In this document: in pieces, positions 42,486 through 49,697 of the stretch
Layout: each line of letters starts with the position of its first letter
Position numbering within the stretch: position 1 is the stretch's first letter
Assembly (NCBI RefSeq): GCF_046224405.1
Contig: NZ_JBJXRK010000016.1
Span: forward strand, 1 to 49,697
Direction of reading: 5' to 3'
DNA length: 49,697 nt
Source of the DNA: Gudongella sp046224405
GTDB taxonomy: Bacteria > Bacillota > Clostridia > Tissierellales > Tissierellaceae
Made by a program: the position numbers and the translations under genes
The notes under the pieces: model-generated
What the model saw: the letters and a program-made list of their open reading frames with translations, nothing else
Told to the model about the DNA's origin: nothing
Databases searched by the model: none

Positions 42486-42645
42486 AGTGTATCATCACTT
42501 ATTGAACACTCTCGCCACTTATAGAAGTGGGAGATTCCTGATTCATAGTCTTGTGCCTCCTAAGATAGCTAGGCCTTATTTAGGACTCCACAGGCTTAAA
42601 ATCGGGTGGTTCCAGCACCCTAACATATAGTGGCAAAAGGCTTAT
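42486..42645 (-). ncRNA. Probable TnpB-associated guide RNA (reRNA/omegaRNA)
   Basis: Read on the minus strand, the region 3' of tnpB contains GTTAGGGTGCTGGAACC, GGCCTAGCTATCTTAGGAGG and a terminal hairpin CCACTTCTATAAGTGG (complement of 42515-42530). It ends in GAGAGTGTTCAA at 42502. This is the layout of IS605-type right ends that give rise to reRNA. The guide would be the 16 or so nt beyond the end (42501-42486). Confidence 0.6.
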
Positions 42646-43724
42646 GAAGCTATTCTCAAGCCTTCGGCTTTGATGTTTTTAGCTGCATTTTCATCCCTAT
42701 GATGAAATGCACCACAAGAAGGACATTCCCATGTCCTGATATGTAGCTTCTTTATGTTTTGGTTAATATAGCCACAATTTGAACAGAGCAGACTACTTGG
42801 GAAAAAGCTATCTACTTGGACATAGTTTCTTCCGTACCAAGATGACTTGTATTCAAGCATATTAAGAAATCTGCCCCAAGATGCATCAGCTATAGATTTG
42901 GATAACCGTCTGTTTTTAATCATGTTTTTAGGTTTTAATCCTTCTACAACGATAGTTTGGTTTTCGGCTACTATTGTAGTGGATAGTTTATGCAGGAAAT
43001 CCTTTCTAGTATTTGCGATCTTCTCGTGAAGAAGTGCTACTTGAAGCTTAGCTTTTTTATGATTTTGAGAGCCTTTCTTTTTCTTGGAAAGTCTCCTTTG
43101 AGCTTTGGCTAGTTGCCGTTCATATTTTCTAAAGTGTTTAGGATTAGGTACCACTAAGCCTTCCGAAGTTACCAAGTAGTCTTTTAAGCCTAAGTCGATG
43201 CCAATTTCGCCAGAAGATGAGGCCATGGTCTCGATCTCAGTATCAACACAAATCGAGATGTAGAATTTATTCGTGTTGGTCCTGGAGATGGTGACATTAA
43301 GTATTCTGCCTTCAACTTCTCTGGATTTAGCAAATTTCACTAAACCTAGCTTTGGTAGTCTTATGTGGTTGTCTGTAATTCGGATATTGTTATTTACCAT
43401 TTGACAACGATAGCTCTGCTTAGGGTTTCGCTTGCTTTTAAATTTAGGAAAACCTCCTGACTTTTTAAAAAAGCGAGCAAAGGATTTGTCTAGATCCTTT
43501 AGTGTTTGTTGTAGAGAGGTGGATTCCACTTCTTTTAAAAATGGATATGCTTTTTTAAGCAAGGGAAGAGCCTTTGCATATTGATTGTAGCTAAGGTATC
43601 CATCACTTTTAGCTAATGCTAAAAAATGATTGTAGATGAATCTGCTACAACCAATGTTTTTGTTAATTAAATCAGCCTGTTCAGTTGTTGGGTATATTCT
43701 ATATTTATATGCTCTGTTCATCAT
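42642..43724 (-). CDS. tnpB: RNA-guided endonuclease TnpB
   Basis: 360 aa. RuvC-like triad present: Asp177 in GIDLGLKD, Glu261 in VVEGLKPKNM and Asp344 in HHRDENAAKN. The zinc-finger cysteines are at about 314, 317, 334 and 337 (CSNCG...CPSCG). N-terminal MNRAYKYRIYPTTEQ is typical of the IS605 accessory nuclease. All key residues are present, so it should be active. TnpB uses the right-end RNA to cut DNA next to the element's target motif. The ATG at 43724 follows AAGGAG. The TTG at 43730 lies too close to that site. Confidence 0.94.
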   Translation of the reverse strand: MMNRAYKYRIYPTTEQADLINKNIGCSRFIYNHFLALAKSDGYLSYNQYAKALPLLKKAYPFLKEVESTSLQQTLKDLDKSFARFFKKSGGFPKFKSKRNPKQSYRCQMVNNNIRITDNHIRLPKLGLVKFAKSREVEGRILNVTISRTNTNKFYISICVDTEIETMASSSGEIGIDLGLKDYLVTSEGLVVPNPKHFRKYERQLAKAQRRLSKKKKGSQNHKKAKLQVALLHEKIANTRKDFLHKLSTTIVAENQTIVVEGLKPKNMIKNRRLSKSIADASWGRFLNMLEYKSSWYGRNYVQVDSFFPSSLLCSNCGYINQNIKKLHIRTWECPSCGAFHHRDENAAKNIKAEGLRIAS

Positions 43725-43790
43725 ACTCAACTCCTTGATATGAGTATATCACAGCTAGCTTAATCGAACAAGTGTTTGTGTGAATTTCTA

Positions 43791-43830
43791 GCAAGAATAC
43801 TACTACCTATAGAAAAAGGAGTATTCTTGC
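43791..43830. repeat. Left-end hairpin of the TnpB element
   Basis: A perfect 11-bp inverted repeat, GCAAGAATACT (43791-43801) and AGTATTCTTGC (43820-43830), has an 18-nt loop. Neither side has a T run, so a terminator is unlikely. Its place upstream of tnpB suits an IS605-type left end. Confidence 0.5.
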
Positions 43831-43869
43831 CAAAAGACTTTAATAAACTATTGAAAGTGGTGAAGTGAT

Positions 43870-45075
43870 ATGGTTAAGTTTTCAAATAGAATGGAAAACA
43901 TGAAGGATTCAGCAAATGTAATAAGGGGTCTTTTCGGGGCCATGACAAATCCAGGGATGATATCCTTTGGAGGGGGTGCTCTTGCAAAGGAATCACTACC
44001 CGTTGATATCCTAAGGGAGATATCCCAGGACATACTAAGGACTGATTCAAGGGGCTATGAGGCTCTTTCCTACGGACCGGTTGAAGGGATAAAGGACCTT
44101 AGGGAAATAATAGGGACCGACCTTCTGGCTCCCAAGGGTGTGGAGGCAGACCCCGACAACATTATGATACTGACCGGTGGTCTCGAGGCAATGAACCTCA
44201 TGTGTCAGCTCTACATCGATCCAGGTGATGTGATTCTTGTTGAATCACCGACCTTTGTCCATAGTGTTGAGATATTTGACATGTTCCAGGCCAAATGCAT
44301 CTCCGTCAAGATGGATGATGACGGTATGGATCCTGAGGATCTTGAAGAGAAGATCAGGGAGCATAATCCAAAGATGGTCTATGTAATTCCAACCTTCCAA
44401 AATCCAACAGGAAGAACCCTTACCCTGGAACGAAGAAAAAGAATTGCAGAGCTTGGAAGCGAGTATGATGTAATAATCCTTGAGGATGACCCATACAGGG
44501 ACATAAGATACAGTGGTGAGGAGATTCCACCCATTAAGTCCTTTGATAAGACCGGGAATACAGTCCTTGCAAACAGCTTTTCAAAGATATTTTCACCGGG
44601 AAGCCGTCTAGGGTATATCCTGGCAGACAAATCCATAATTGACAAGATATACGATGCAAAATCAGCTACAAATTCACACACCCCAATGCTTCCTCAGATT
44701 CTCTGTGCTGAGTTCTTCAAAAGGGGCCACTACAAGGAACATCACAAAAGGCTTTGTGAGATTCACAGGGAAAGACGGGATGCAATGATGGAGGCTTTGA
44801 AGATGTATTTTCCCAAAGAGGCAAAATGGACCTACCCAGACGGAGGTCTTTTCACCTGGGTGGAGCTTCCGGAAGATATAAACACAACGGAGCTACTTAA
44901 GGAGTCCCTAAGCGACCCTGATGTAATGGTTGCATATGTTGCCGGAGAGGGCTTCTACACAGATGGAAATGGAATGGGCAGCAATGCCATGAGGATGAGC
45001 TTTGGTGCCGTGCCACCGGAGCGGATATTTGAAGGAATCGAGAAGTTGGGAAAATTGATTAAGTCTAAGCTATAA
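43870..45075 (+). CDS. PLP-dependent aminotransferase (LysN/2-aminoadipate type, class I/II)
   Basis: 401 aa. Fold type I: MISFGGGALAKESLP and YGPVEGIKDLREII at the N-terminus, TGGLEAMNLMCQLYIDPGDVILVESPTF, IPTFQNPTGRTL, the Asp of VIILEDDPYRDIRY, PLP lysine NSFSKIFSPGSRLGY, and the C-terminal arginine in MRMSFGAV. It most resembles 2-aminoadipate or broad-range amino-acid transaminases. The precise substrate is not readable. The upstream region is interrupted by the TnpB element, whose left end lies about 30 bp away. That insertion may have changed its promoter. Confidence 0.88.
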   Translation: MVKFSNRMENMKDSANVIRGLFGAMTNPGMISFGGGALAKESLPVDILREISQDILRTDSRGYEALSYGPVEGIKDLREIIGTDLLAPKGVEADPDNIMILTGGLEAMNLMCQLYIDPGDVILVESPTFVHSVEIFDMFQAKCISVKMDDDGMDPEDLEEKIREHNPKMVYVIPTFQNPTGRTLTLERRKRIAELGSEYDVIILEDDPYRDIRYSGEEIPPIKSFDKTGNTVLANSFSKIFSPGSRLGYILADKSIIDKIYDAKSATNSHTPMLPQILCAEFFKRGHYKEHHKRLCEIHRERRDAMMEALKMYFPKEAKWTYPDGGLFTWVELPEDINTTELLKESLSDPDVMVAYVAGEGFYTDGNGMGSNAMRMSFGAVPPERIFEGIEKLGKLIKSKL

Positions 45076-45114
45076 AACAAGGCTGCAGGAGAAAATAACC
45101 TGCAGCCTTGTTTT
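45074..45114 (+). terminator. Bidirectional terminator between convergent genes
   Basis: A perfect 16-bp inverted repeat, AAAACAAGGCTGCAGG/CCTGCAGCCTTGTTTT, has a 9-nt loop. It has T runs on both strands. Confidence 0.93.
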
Positions 45115-46819
45115 ATGAATTTTTGTAGGTTTTTAGCTTTCTGTAAATTGTGTTACGTGATATCCCCAACTGCTCAGCTGTCTTCTTCTTGTTTCCATTA
45201 TTCTCATCAAGGGTTTTTAATATAAGCTCAGCCGTTATTTCGGAAAGATCCTTGGTCTTGCCTCCAACCTTTGACAGGGTGGCCTCGTCAGCCAATAGCC
45301 CGGCTCTCAACAGATTATCCTTGGTGACGTATTCTCCATCACAATAGAACAATGATAGGGAGATTATATTTTCCAGCTCTCGTATGTTCCCTGGCCAATC
45401 ATAGTTAAGCACCAACTCCTTGGCTTCATCGTCCAATCCGTAAATTCCTTTAATGGTGTCATTGGAAAATTTGTGGACAAAATAATTGCATAGCTCAAGC
45501 ACATCACTCCCCCTGTCCTTAAGGGGTGGAAGTGAAAGGTAGAGAACCTTCAGCCTGTAGTACAGGTCTTCCCGGAATGATTCCCTGGAAATCATGTCCT
45601 CGAGATTCCTGTTGGTGGCAGCGATTATACGAACATCTATGTCAACCTTTTTATTGCTTCCAATCCTGCTTAGGCTTCTGTCCTCTATTATTCTCAAGAG
45701 CTTTGCCTGCAGATGCATATGCATTTCACCGATTTCATCAAGGAATATCGTTCCTCCGTTTGCAAGTTCGAATTTTCCGATTTTGCCTCCCTTTTTGGCA
45801 CCTGTGAAGGCTCCTTCGTCATATCCAAACAGCTCACTTTCGAACAGGTCTCTTGGATAGCTGGCACAGTTAATGGCTACAAAGGGTCCGTTCTTTCTGG
45901 AACTGTGGTTGTGGATTGCCTGTGCCATAAGTTCCTTGCCTGTTCCGCTATCTCCAAGGATGAGTACGTTCTTGTCGCTTTTTGAAAATTTCTTTGCTAT
46001 TTCAATGGTATCCTTTATCTGTTTGCTATTTCCAATAAAATTGCTGAAATCGTAATTTGCATAGTGTCCCATAAGATCAGAAGCGACCTTTATGGATCTT
46101 GTCTTTTTCCTGTATATATCTATTGCACCAGTGAGCGAACCGACATTATCGAATACAGGATAAGCCGAGTTCATAAGATTAACAGAGTGACTGGGAAGTT
46201 CAATCTGATATTCCACATCCAGAACAGGTTTTCTTGATTTGATGGCTTTTACCAGGATGGAGTTAGGGATGAAGGTTTTCAGATCCTGGTGCAGGATGTC
46301 CCTTTTCTCTGATTTAAGCATATTACAGGCAGGCTGGTTGATATATGTTACAAATCCATCACCATCACATGCGGAAATTCCCTCATCCACAGAATCAAGA
46401 CAGTCAAGGAGATACTTATATTTTTTGCTTATATCTGTGTAATCCAGAAATAATTTTTGGAGTGTGGTCTTTGTTGTTGACAGTGTTTTCGCAAGAGTCT
46501 CAGGAGATATGTTGGTTGATACAGCCATGATTACGTAGCCTTCTTCACACCCTGGTGTTTCCAATGGACCGGACTTGGATACATCAAACTCATGCTCACC
46601 GCTGTTGAAAAGCATCCAGGTTTCCTCAGGATTTGAATCCTTGAATGATGAAAATCCAGAAACTGGATTACCGTCATCTTTACATAGGAATAAGGATACA
46701 CCATCCAATCCAATCATATCTGTAATACTTTCAAATATATCCTTAAGCAATTCCTCCGTTGATTTAACATCCTCCTGAAGCAAAGCAAGGTTCCCAGAGT
46801 TTCTGTTTTCTAATACCAT
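45113..46819 (-). CDS. Sigma-54-dependent transcriptional activator (PAS, AAA+, Fis)
   Basis: 568 aa. An N-terminal sensory region (about 1-130, GAF-like at most) is followed by a PAS domain (about 135-240: YLLDCLDSVDEGISACDGDGFVTYIN). The AAA+ core has Walker A GDSGTGKE, the sigma-54 contact loop GAFTGA, Walker B GTIFLDEIGEM and RIIAATNRNLEDM. A C-terminal Fis-type helix-turn-helix (KKKTAEQLGISRNTIYRKLKTY) completes it. GAFTGA is intact, so it should open sigma-54 promoters. ATG 46819 follows AGGTGG. The GTG at 46831 lies inside that site. It is divergent from a clear -24/-12 promoter and very likely controls it. Confidence 0.95.
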   Translation of the reverse strand: MVLENRNSGNLALLQEDVKSTEELLKDIFESITDMIGLDGVSLFLCKDDGNPVSGFSSFKDSNPEETWMLFNSGEHEFDVSKSGPLETPGCEEGYVIMAVSTNISPETLAKTLSTTKTTLQKLFLDYTDISKKYKYLLDCLDSVDEGISACDGDGFVTYINQPACNMLKSEKRDILHQDLKTFIPNSILVKAIKSRKPVLDVEYQIELPSHSVNLMNSAYPVFDNVGSLTGAIDIYRKKTRSIKVASDLMGHYANYDFSNFIGNSKQIKDTIEIAKKFSKSDKNVLILGDSGTGKELMAQAIHNHSSRKNGPFVAINCASYPRDLFESELFGYDEGAFTGAKKGGKIGKFELANGGTIFLDEIGEMHMHLQAKLLRIIEDRSLSRIGSNKKVDIDVRIIAATNRNLEDMISRESFREDLYYRLKVLYLSLPPLKDRGSDVLELCNYFVHKFSNDTIKGIYGLDDEAKELVLNYDWPGNIRELENIISLSLFYCDGEYVTKDNLLRAGLLADEATLSKVGGKTKDLSEITAELILKTLDENNGNKKKTAEQLGISRNTIYRKLKTYKNS

Positions 46820-47143
46820 GATATGTACCACCTCTCAATAAGTTACATGTACCAAAATGTAGCACTAACCACTATTGCTGCCTCGAAAAGCAATGAAAAG
46901 CATTTGTTGGAATTGCAAGGATTCAAGGCGTGGAAAATAATGGCAAAAAACCAGGAAAACGTTGCAAAATCTATATGTTAGATAATGGAAAAAATATTTG
47001 TGTAACAATATGGTACATGCTGTATTGATTATACAGGTCGACAGCTAAAAAAGCAATACTGGAGAAATGTTTACAGAAAAAAAGCAATCCCTTGAAAATG
47101 TTGGAATTAAAGGTGATTGAAGGTGCTGATTCTAAAGAAAACA
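46820..47143. promoter_or_regulatory. Regulatory intergenic region with repeated motifs
   Basis: No gene is seen here. AAAAGCAAT occurs at 46886-46894, 47049-47057 and 47080-47088. The last two are exactly 31 bp apart and about 90-120 bp before the sigma-54 promoter, the usual distance for activator sites. ATTGCT (46874-46879) makes an inverted repeat with the first copy. A second motif, ATGTACCA, occurs at 46823-46830 and 46847-46854 and inverted at 47011-47018. Confidence 0.5.
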
Positions 47144-47173
47144 CCAACTATTTTGATCACAAATAATAGTTGG
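47144..47173. repeat. Palindrome overlapping the -24 element
   Basis: CCAACTATT (47144-47152) and AATAGTTGG (47165-47173) form a perfect 9-bp inverted repeat with a 12-bp spacer. The right arm ends on the GG of the -24 element. Confidence 0.7.
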
Positions 47174-47186
47174 CTTGAAAGTTGCA
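47171..47186 (+). promoter_or_regulatory. Sigma-54 (-24/-12) promoter
   Basis: TGGCTTG-AAAG-TTGCA fits the consensus TGGCAYR-N4-TTGCW, with GG and GC exactly 10 bp apart. It lies about 40 bp before the aminotransferase start and is divergent from a GAFTGA-type activator. Confidence 0.88.
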
Positions 47187-47225
47187 AATACTATTATGGA
47201 TTAGCAAAGGAGGTGAGGGATAAAA

Positions 47226-48326
47226 TTGGAGTTTAGAGATTGTATAAGGAATATGAGGAAAACAAGTTATGCCAAGGAAAATGGTAGCATCAAGGATACT
47301 TCAGGATTTATGGACTGTTCCAATGGAATCAATCCTTTTGGAATTTCTGGAAGGGTGTTGAACTCACTGAAAAATTTTGATGTCACTAAGCTAAATACAT
47401 ATCCAAAACCAGCGCTCAACCTGAAGAATATCATTATGGAGTATTGGAAAGGGATTAATGTGATTGATGAGGATCAAATTGTACTGGGAGACGGATCAAT
47501 AGAACTCATTTATAAAATTAATAAGCTATTTGTGGACAATCAATCACTGGTATTGGGATATTCTCCACAGTTCTCGGATTATGTGGATGATGTTCAGGCT
47601 AATGGTGGAATATACGAAAGCTATATACTTGAAGGCTCAAACAACTTTAGAATGGATCCGGAACAGTTTATGGATAGGATGGATAGAGGACATTCGCTTT
47701 TCTACCTTGACAATCCAAACAATCCCACTGGCCAGGTCATAGATGTGGAGGACTTGGAAAAAATCGTAACTAAGGCAGCTGAGTATGACAGACCGGTAAT
47801 AATTGATGAAGCATACGGTGACTTCATTCCAAAGGAACTTTCTGCCGTATCATTGGTCAATAAGTTTAACAATCTGATCGTGATTAGATCACTGTCAAAG
47901 GGAATAGGACTAGCGGGAATCAGAGCGGGTTATATTGTAACATCAAAGGAGATTGCAGAACAGTACCGAAAAATATCAAACCCGTATGAGATGAACAGTA
48001 TTGCCAGGCATCTAGCGGAGGCTGCAATACAGGATACGGATTTCATGACGGATTGTTGTGAAAAGATCATACTCATAAAAGGAAAATTTATTAAGGCCTT
48101 AAGTAAGTTGCAGGTGCTGGAGACCAGTGAATCGGTGCCTATTATGACTTTGAAGCACCCTGACAATGGAACTGATCTTGAAAAACTTCTGCTGGATCAA
48201 GAAATTAAATCAGTATCTTGCAAGGAATTTGTGGGACTTGGACAGAATTATGTAAGACTTATGATCAATCCAGATATCGACAGGCTAATCGCTGGAGTAC
48301 AAAGAGTAGAGGATCAAGTAAAGTAG
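47226..48326 (+). CDS. HisC/CobD-like PLP aminotransferase in a sigma-54 operon
   Basis: 366 aa. DCSNGINPFGISGRVL at the N-terminus, LGDGSIELIYKINKLF, DNPNNPTGQVI, VIIDEAYGDFI and the PLP lysine motif RSLSKGIGLAGIRAGY place it in the histidinol-phosphate aminotransferase/CobD group. Context argues for amino-acid catabolism rather than histidine or cobalamin synthesis. It is the first gene after a sigma-54 promoter and is followed 22 bp later by an amino-acid-racemase-like gene. It starts with TTG, supported by AGGAGGTGAGG at about 47209. Substrate unknown. Confidence 0.85.
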   Translation: MEFRDCIRNMRKTSYAKENGSIKDTSGFMDCSNGINPFGISGRVLNSLKNFDVTKLNTYPKPALNLKNIIMEYWKGINVIDEDQIVLGDGSIELIYKINKLFVDNQSLVLGYSPQFSDYVDDVQANGGIYESYILEGSNNFRMDPEQFMDRMDRGHSLFYLDNPNNPTGQVIDVEDLEKIVTKAAEYDRPVIIDEAYGDFIPKELSAVSLVNKFNNLIVIRSLSKGIGLAGIRAGYIVTSKEIAEQYRKISNPYEMNSIARHLAEAAIQDTDFMTDCCEKIILIKGKFIKALSKLQVLETSESVPIMTLKHPDNGTDLEKLLLDQEIKSVSCKEFVGLGQNYVRLMINPDIDRLIAGVQRVEDQVK

Positions 48327-48348
48327 ATGAAAAAAGGGAGCGTTTAAA

Positions 48349-49695
48349 TTGAAATATGACAGATGTATGGAGATAGTTGAAAGAGATGCCAAGGTTTACT
48401 CGGACTTTGCAAGAATACCATACTACCCTCTGGCGATTAAGAGAGGTAGAGGGGCAATTATTGAGGATATGGATGGAAACAAGTTCATAGATATGCTTTC
48501 TAGTGCATCATCCCTGAACACAGGACACAGCCATCCTAGAATTACAAAGGCGATTACAGATCAGCTCGAAGACTTTATAAGCTATACAGCTGCATATACA
48601 TACTCTGAGCCTCTCATATCCCTGGGAGAAAAACTTTGCAGAATAACTCCTGGAGATTTCGAGAAGAGAGTCGTATACGGACTGTCCGGGTCTGATGCCA
48701 ACGATGGAATGATAAAAATGGTAAGAGCATATACTGGTAGAACCAAGATAATATCCTTTGTGGGTTCCTACCATGGATCAACGCTGGGGTCATTATCATT
48801 ATCTGCAATCAGCTTGAATATGAGGAGGAAAATCGGACCGCTTCTACCTGATATATCCCATATCAAGTATCCTGACTGCTATAGGTGTTCCTATAGCAAG
48901 GAAAGTGACAGCTGCAGCCTGGAATGCTTAAGGGATTTTAAGGAAGCGCTTAAGACGTACATGCCACCAGAGGAAATTGCAGCTGTTGTGATGGAACCAA
49001 TCGCAGGTGATGCAGGGTTGATTGTCCCTCCTGGAAAGTACGTAAACGAACTCTACAGGATTTGCAGGGAAAACGGCATCCTTTTCGTAAGCGAGGAGGT
49101 ACAGCAGGGTTTTGGAAGAACTGGGAAATGGTTCTGCATTGAACACTTTAACGTCGTACCTGACATAATCGTAATGGGAAAATCTATGGCATCAGGAGTT
49201 CCTTTAAGTGCAATAGTGGCAAGGAAGGAAATCACCGACTCGCTGGGTCCGCCGGCTCACCTTTTTACAATGAGCGGAAATGCGCTATCATGTGCAGCTT
49301 CGGTGGAGACCATAAATATAATTGAGGAAGAAGGGCTGCTTGAGAGATCCAGGGAATTGGGTGATTACGCTAAGGCCCGGTTCAATGAAATGAAGAAAAA
49401 ATATGAGTTAATAGGGGATGTTAGAGGAAAGGGTCTATCAATAGGAGTTGACCTTGTAAAGGATAGGATTACAAAGGAGGGGAACAAGGAAGCGGCAGCA
49501 AAGATTTGCTATAGGTGCTGGGAAAAAGGAGTGATAGTGATATTTCTAGCTTCAGGGGTTCTAAGGATTCAACCACCCCTTGTAATAAGCAAGGAAGAGT
49601 TGGATAGGGCTTTGGATATTATTGAAGAGTCAATACAGGAATTTATTAATAACGAAATACCGGATTCTGTTTTGGATGTTGCAGTAGGCTGGTAA
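48349..49695 (+). CDS. Class III aminotransferase-fold amino-acid racemase (isoleucine 2-epimerase-like)
   Basis: 448 aa, complete. It follows the class III PLP fold and, as I recall the sequence, is close along its length to Lactobacillus isoleucine 2-epimerase: IDMLSSASSLNTGHSH, GLSGSDANDGMIKMVRAYTGR, FVGSYHGSTLGSLSLS, MRRKIGPLLPDI, PLP lysine in MGKSMASGVPLSAIV, PAHLFTMSGNALSCAASV and a final GW. The Asp that normally binds the PLP ring nitrogen (DEVQ) reads Glu (SEEVQQGFGRTGKW). It probably converts an L-amino acid to the D form, and an aminotransferase role is possible. It starts with TTG after AAGGGAG. Probably the second gene of the sigma-54 operon. More genes may follow beyond the window. 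Confidence 0.85.
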   Translation: MKYDRCMEIVERDAKVYSDFARIPYYPLAIKRGRGAIIEDMDGNKFIDMLSSASSLNTGHSHPRITKAITDQLEDFISYTAAYTYSEPLISLGEKLCRITPGDFEKRVVYGLSGSDANDGMIKMVRAYTGRTKIISFVGSYHGSTLGSLSLSAISLNMRRKIGPLLPDISHIKYPDCYRCSYSKESDSCSLECLRDFKEALKTYMPPEEIAAVVMEPIAGDAGLIVPPGKYVNELYRICRENGILFVSEEVQQGFGRTGKWFCIEHFNVVPDIIVMGKSMASGVPLSAIVARKEITDSLGPPAHLFTMSGNALSCAASVETINIIEEEGLLERSRELGDYAKARFNEMKKKYELIGDVRGKGLSIGVDLVKDRITKEGNKEAAAKICYRCWEKGVIVIFLASGVLRIQPPLVISKEELDRALDIIEESIQEFINNEIPDSVLDVAVGW

Positions 49696-49697
49696 TA

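Larger units (their letters stand above)
42502..43842 (-). mobile_element. TnpB-only IS200/IS605-type element
   Basis: About 1.34 kb. The right end (minus strand) is placed at GTTCAA, 42507-42502, just after the terminal hairpin. The left end is less certain. A hairpin at 43791-43830 lies where the left-end palindrome is expected, and a TTTAT candidate target motif sits at 43847-43843. No tnpA is present, so the element cannot transpose alone. It sits between cobT and an aminotransferase gene. Confidence 0.65.

Noticed and set aside
43791..43830. Hairpin before the aminotransferase read as a terminator
   Set aside because: There is no T run on either side, and its place upstream of tnpB suits the left end of the mobile element better.

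Overview
The window looks like chromosome of an anaerobic, low-to-moderate-GC member of the Bacillota (Clostridia/Tissierellia type). Four things point that way: strong AGGAGG-type ribosome binding sites with GTG/TTG starts, Gram-positive lipoproteins and an LCP cell-wall ligase, an oxygen-independent (cbi) cobalamin pathway, and a sigma-54 activator in front of amino-acid-metabolism genes. No rRNA, tRNA or CRISPR array was seen. Species assignment is inference only.

Layout. 1-8.4 kb: short housekeeping units separated by clear intrinsic terminators. They hold a divergent glycerate-kinase-like protein, a radical SAM protein, a lipoprotein, a DUF438-hemerythrin-PAS protein, a DJ-1/PfpI protein, an LCP protein, type 2 IPP isomerase and BirA. 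8.4-12.4 kb: bioY with a BirA operator on the minus strand, a large orphan lipoprotein, and a TIM-barrel protein. 12.4-20.5 kb: an AraC regulator with a degenerate GH39-like tail, a MATE exporter behind a structured leader, CorA, an ECF S component, and a two-component system whose probable binding box occurs both before itself and before a small exported Gly-rich protein. 20.6-23.6 kb: speD-speE and an M29 aminopeptidase.

23.7-42.5 kb is an almost complete anaerobic cobalamin locus. A short cbiP-cbiB unit comes first, followed by a cobalamin riboswitch with two candidate terminators. Behind these lies a tightly packed 21-gene run: cbiL, btuFCD-like corrinoid uptake, cobD-like, cbiMNQO cobalt ECF transporter, cbiK, cbiA, cbiC, cbiD, cbiE, cbiT, cbiF, cbiG, cbiH, cbiJ, a Cys-rich small protein and cobT. 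Together they import cobalt and corrinoids, insert cobalt, methylate and contract the ring, amidate it, attach the aminopropanol arm and activate the lower ligand. cobU, cobS, cobC and an adenosyltransferase are not in the window.

The most striking observation is that both ring amidotransferases appear to have lost glutamine hydrolysis. CbiP lacks its whole internal glutaminase domain yet keeps the C-terminal tail. CbiA keeps the domain but has Gly in place of the nucleophilic Cys. I infer that ring amidation here uses free ammonia or a glutaminase supplied in trans.

42.5-49.7 kb: a TnpB-only IS200/IS605-type element with a recognisable right-end guide-RNA region, a PLP aminotransferase, and a sigma-54 activator on the minus strand. 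Divergent from the activator is a near-perfect -24/-12 promoter driving a HisC-like aminotransferase and an isoleucine-2-epimerase-like amino-acid racemase.
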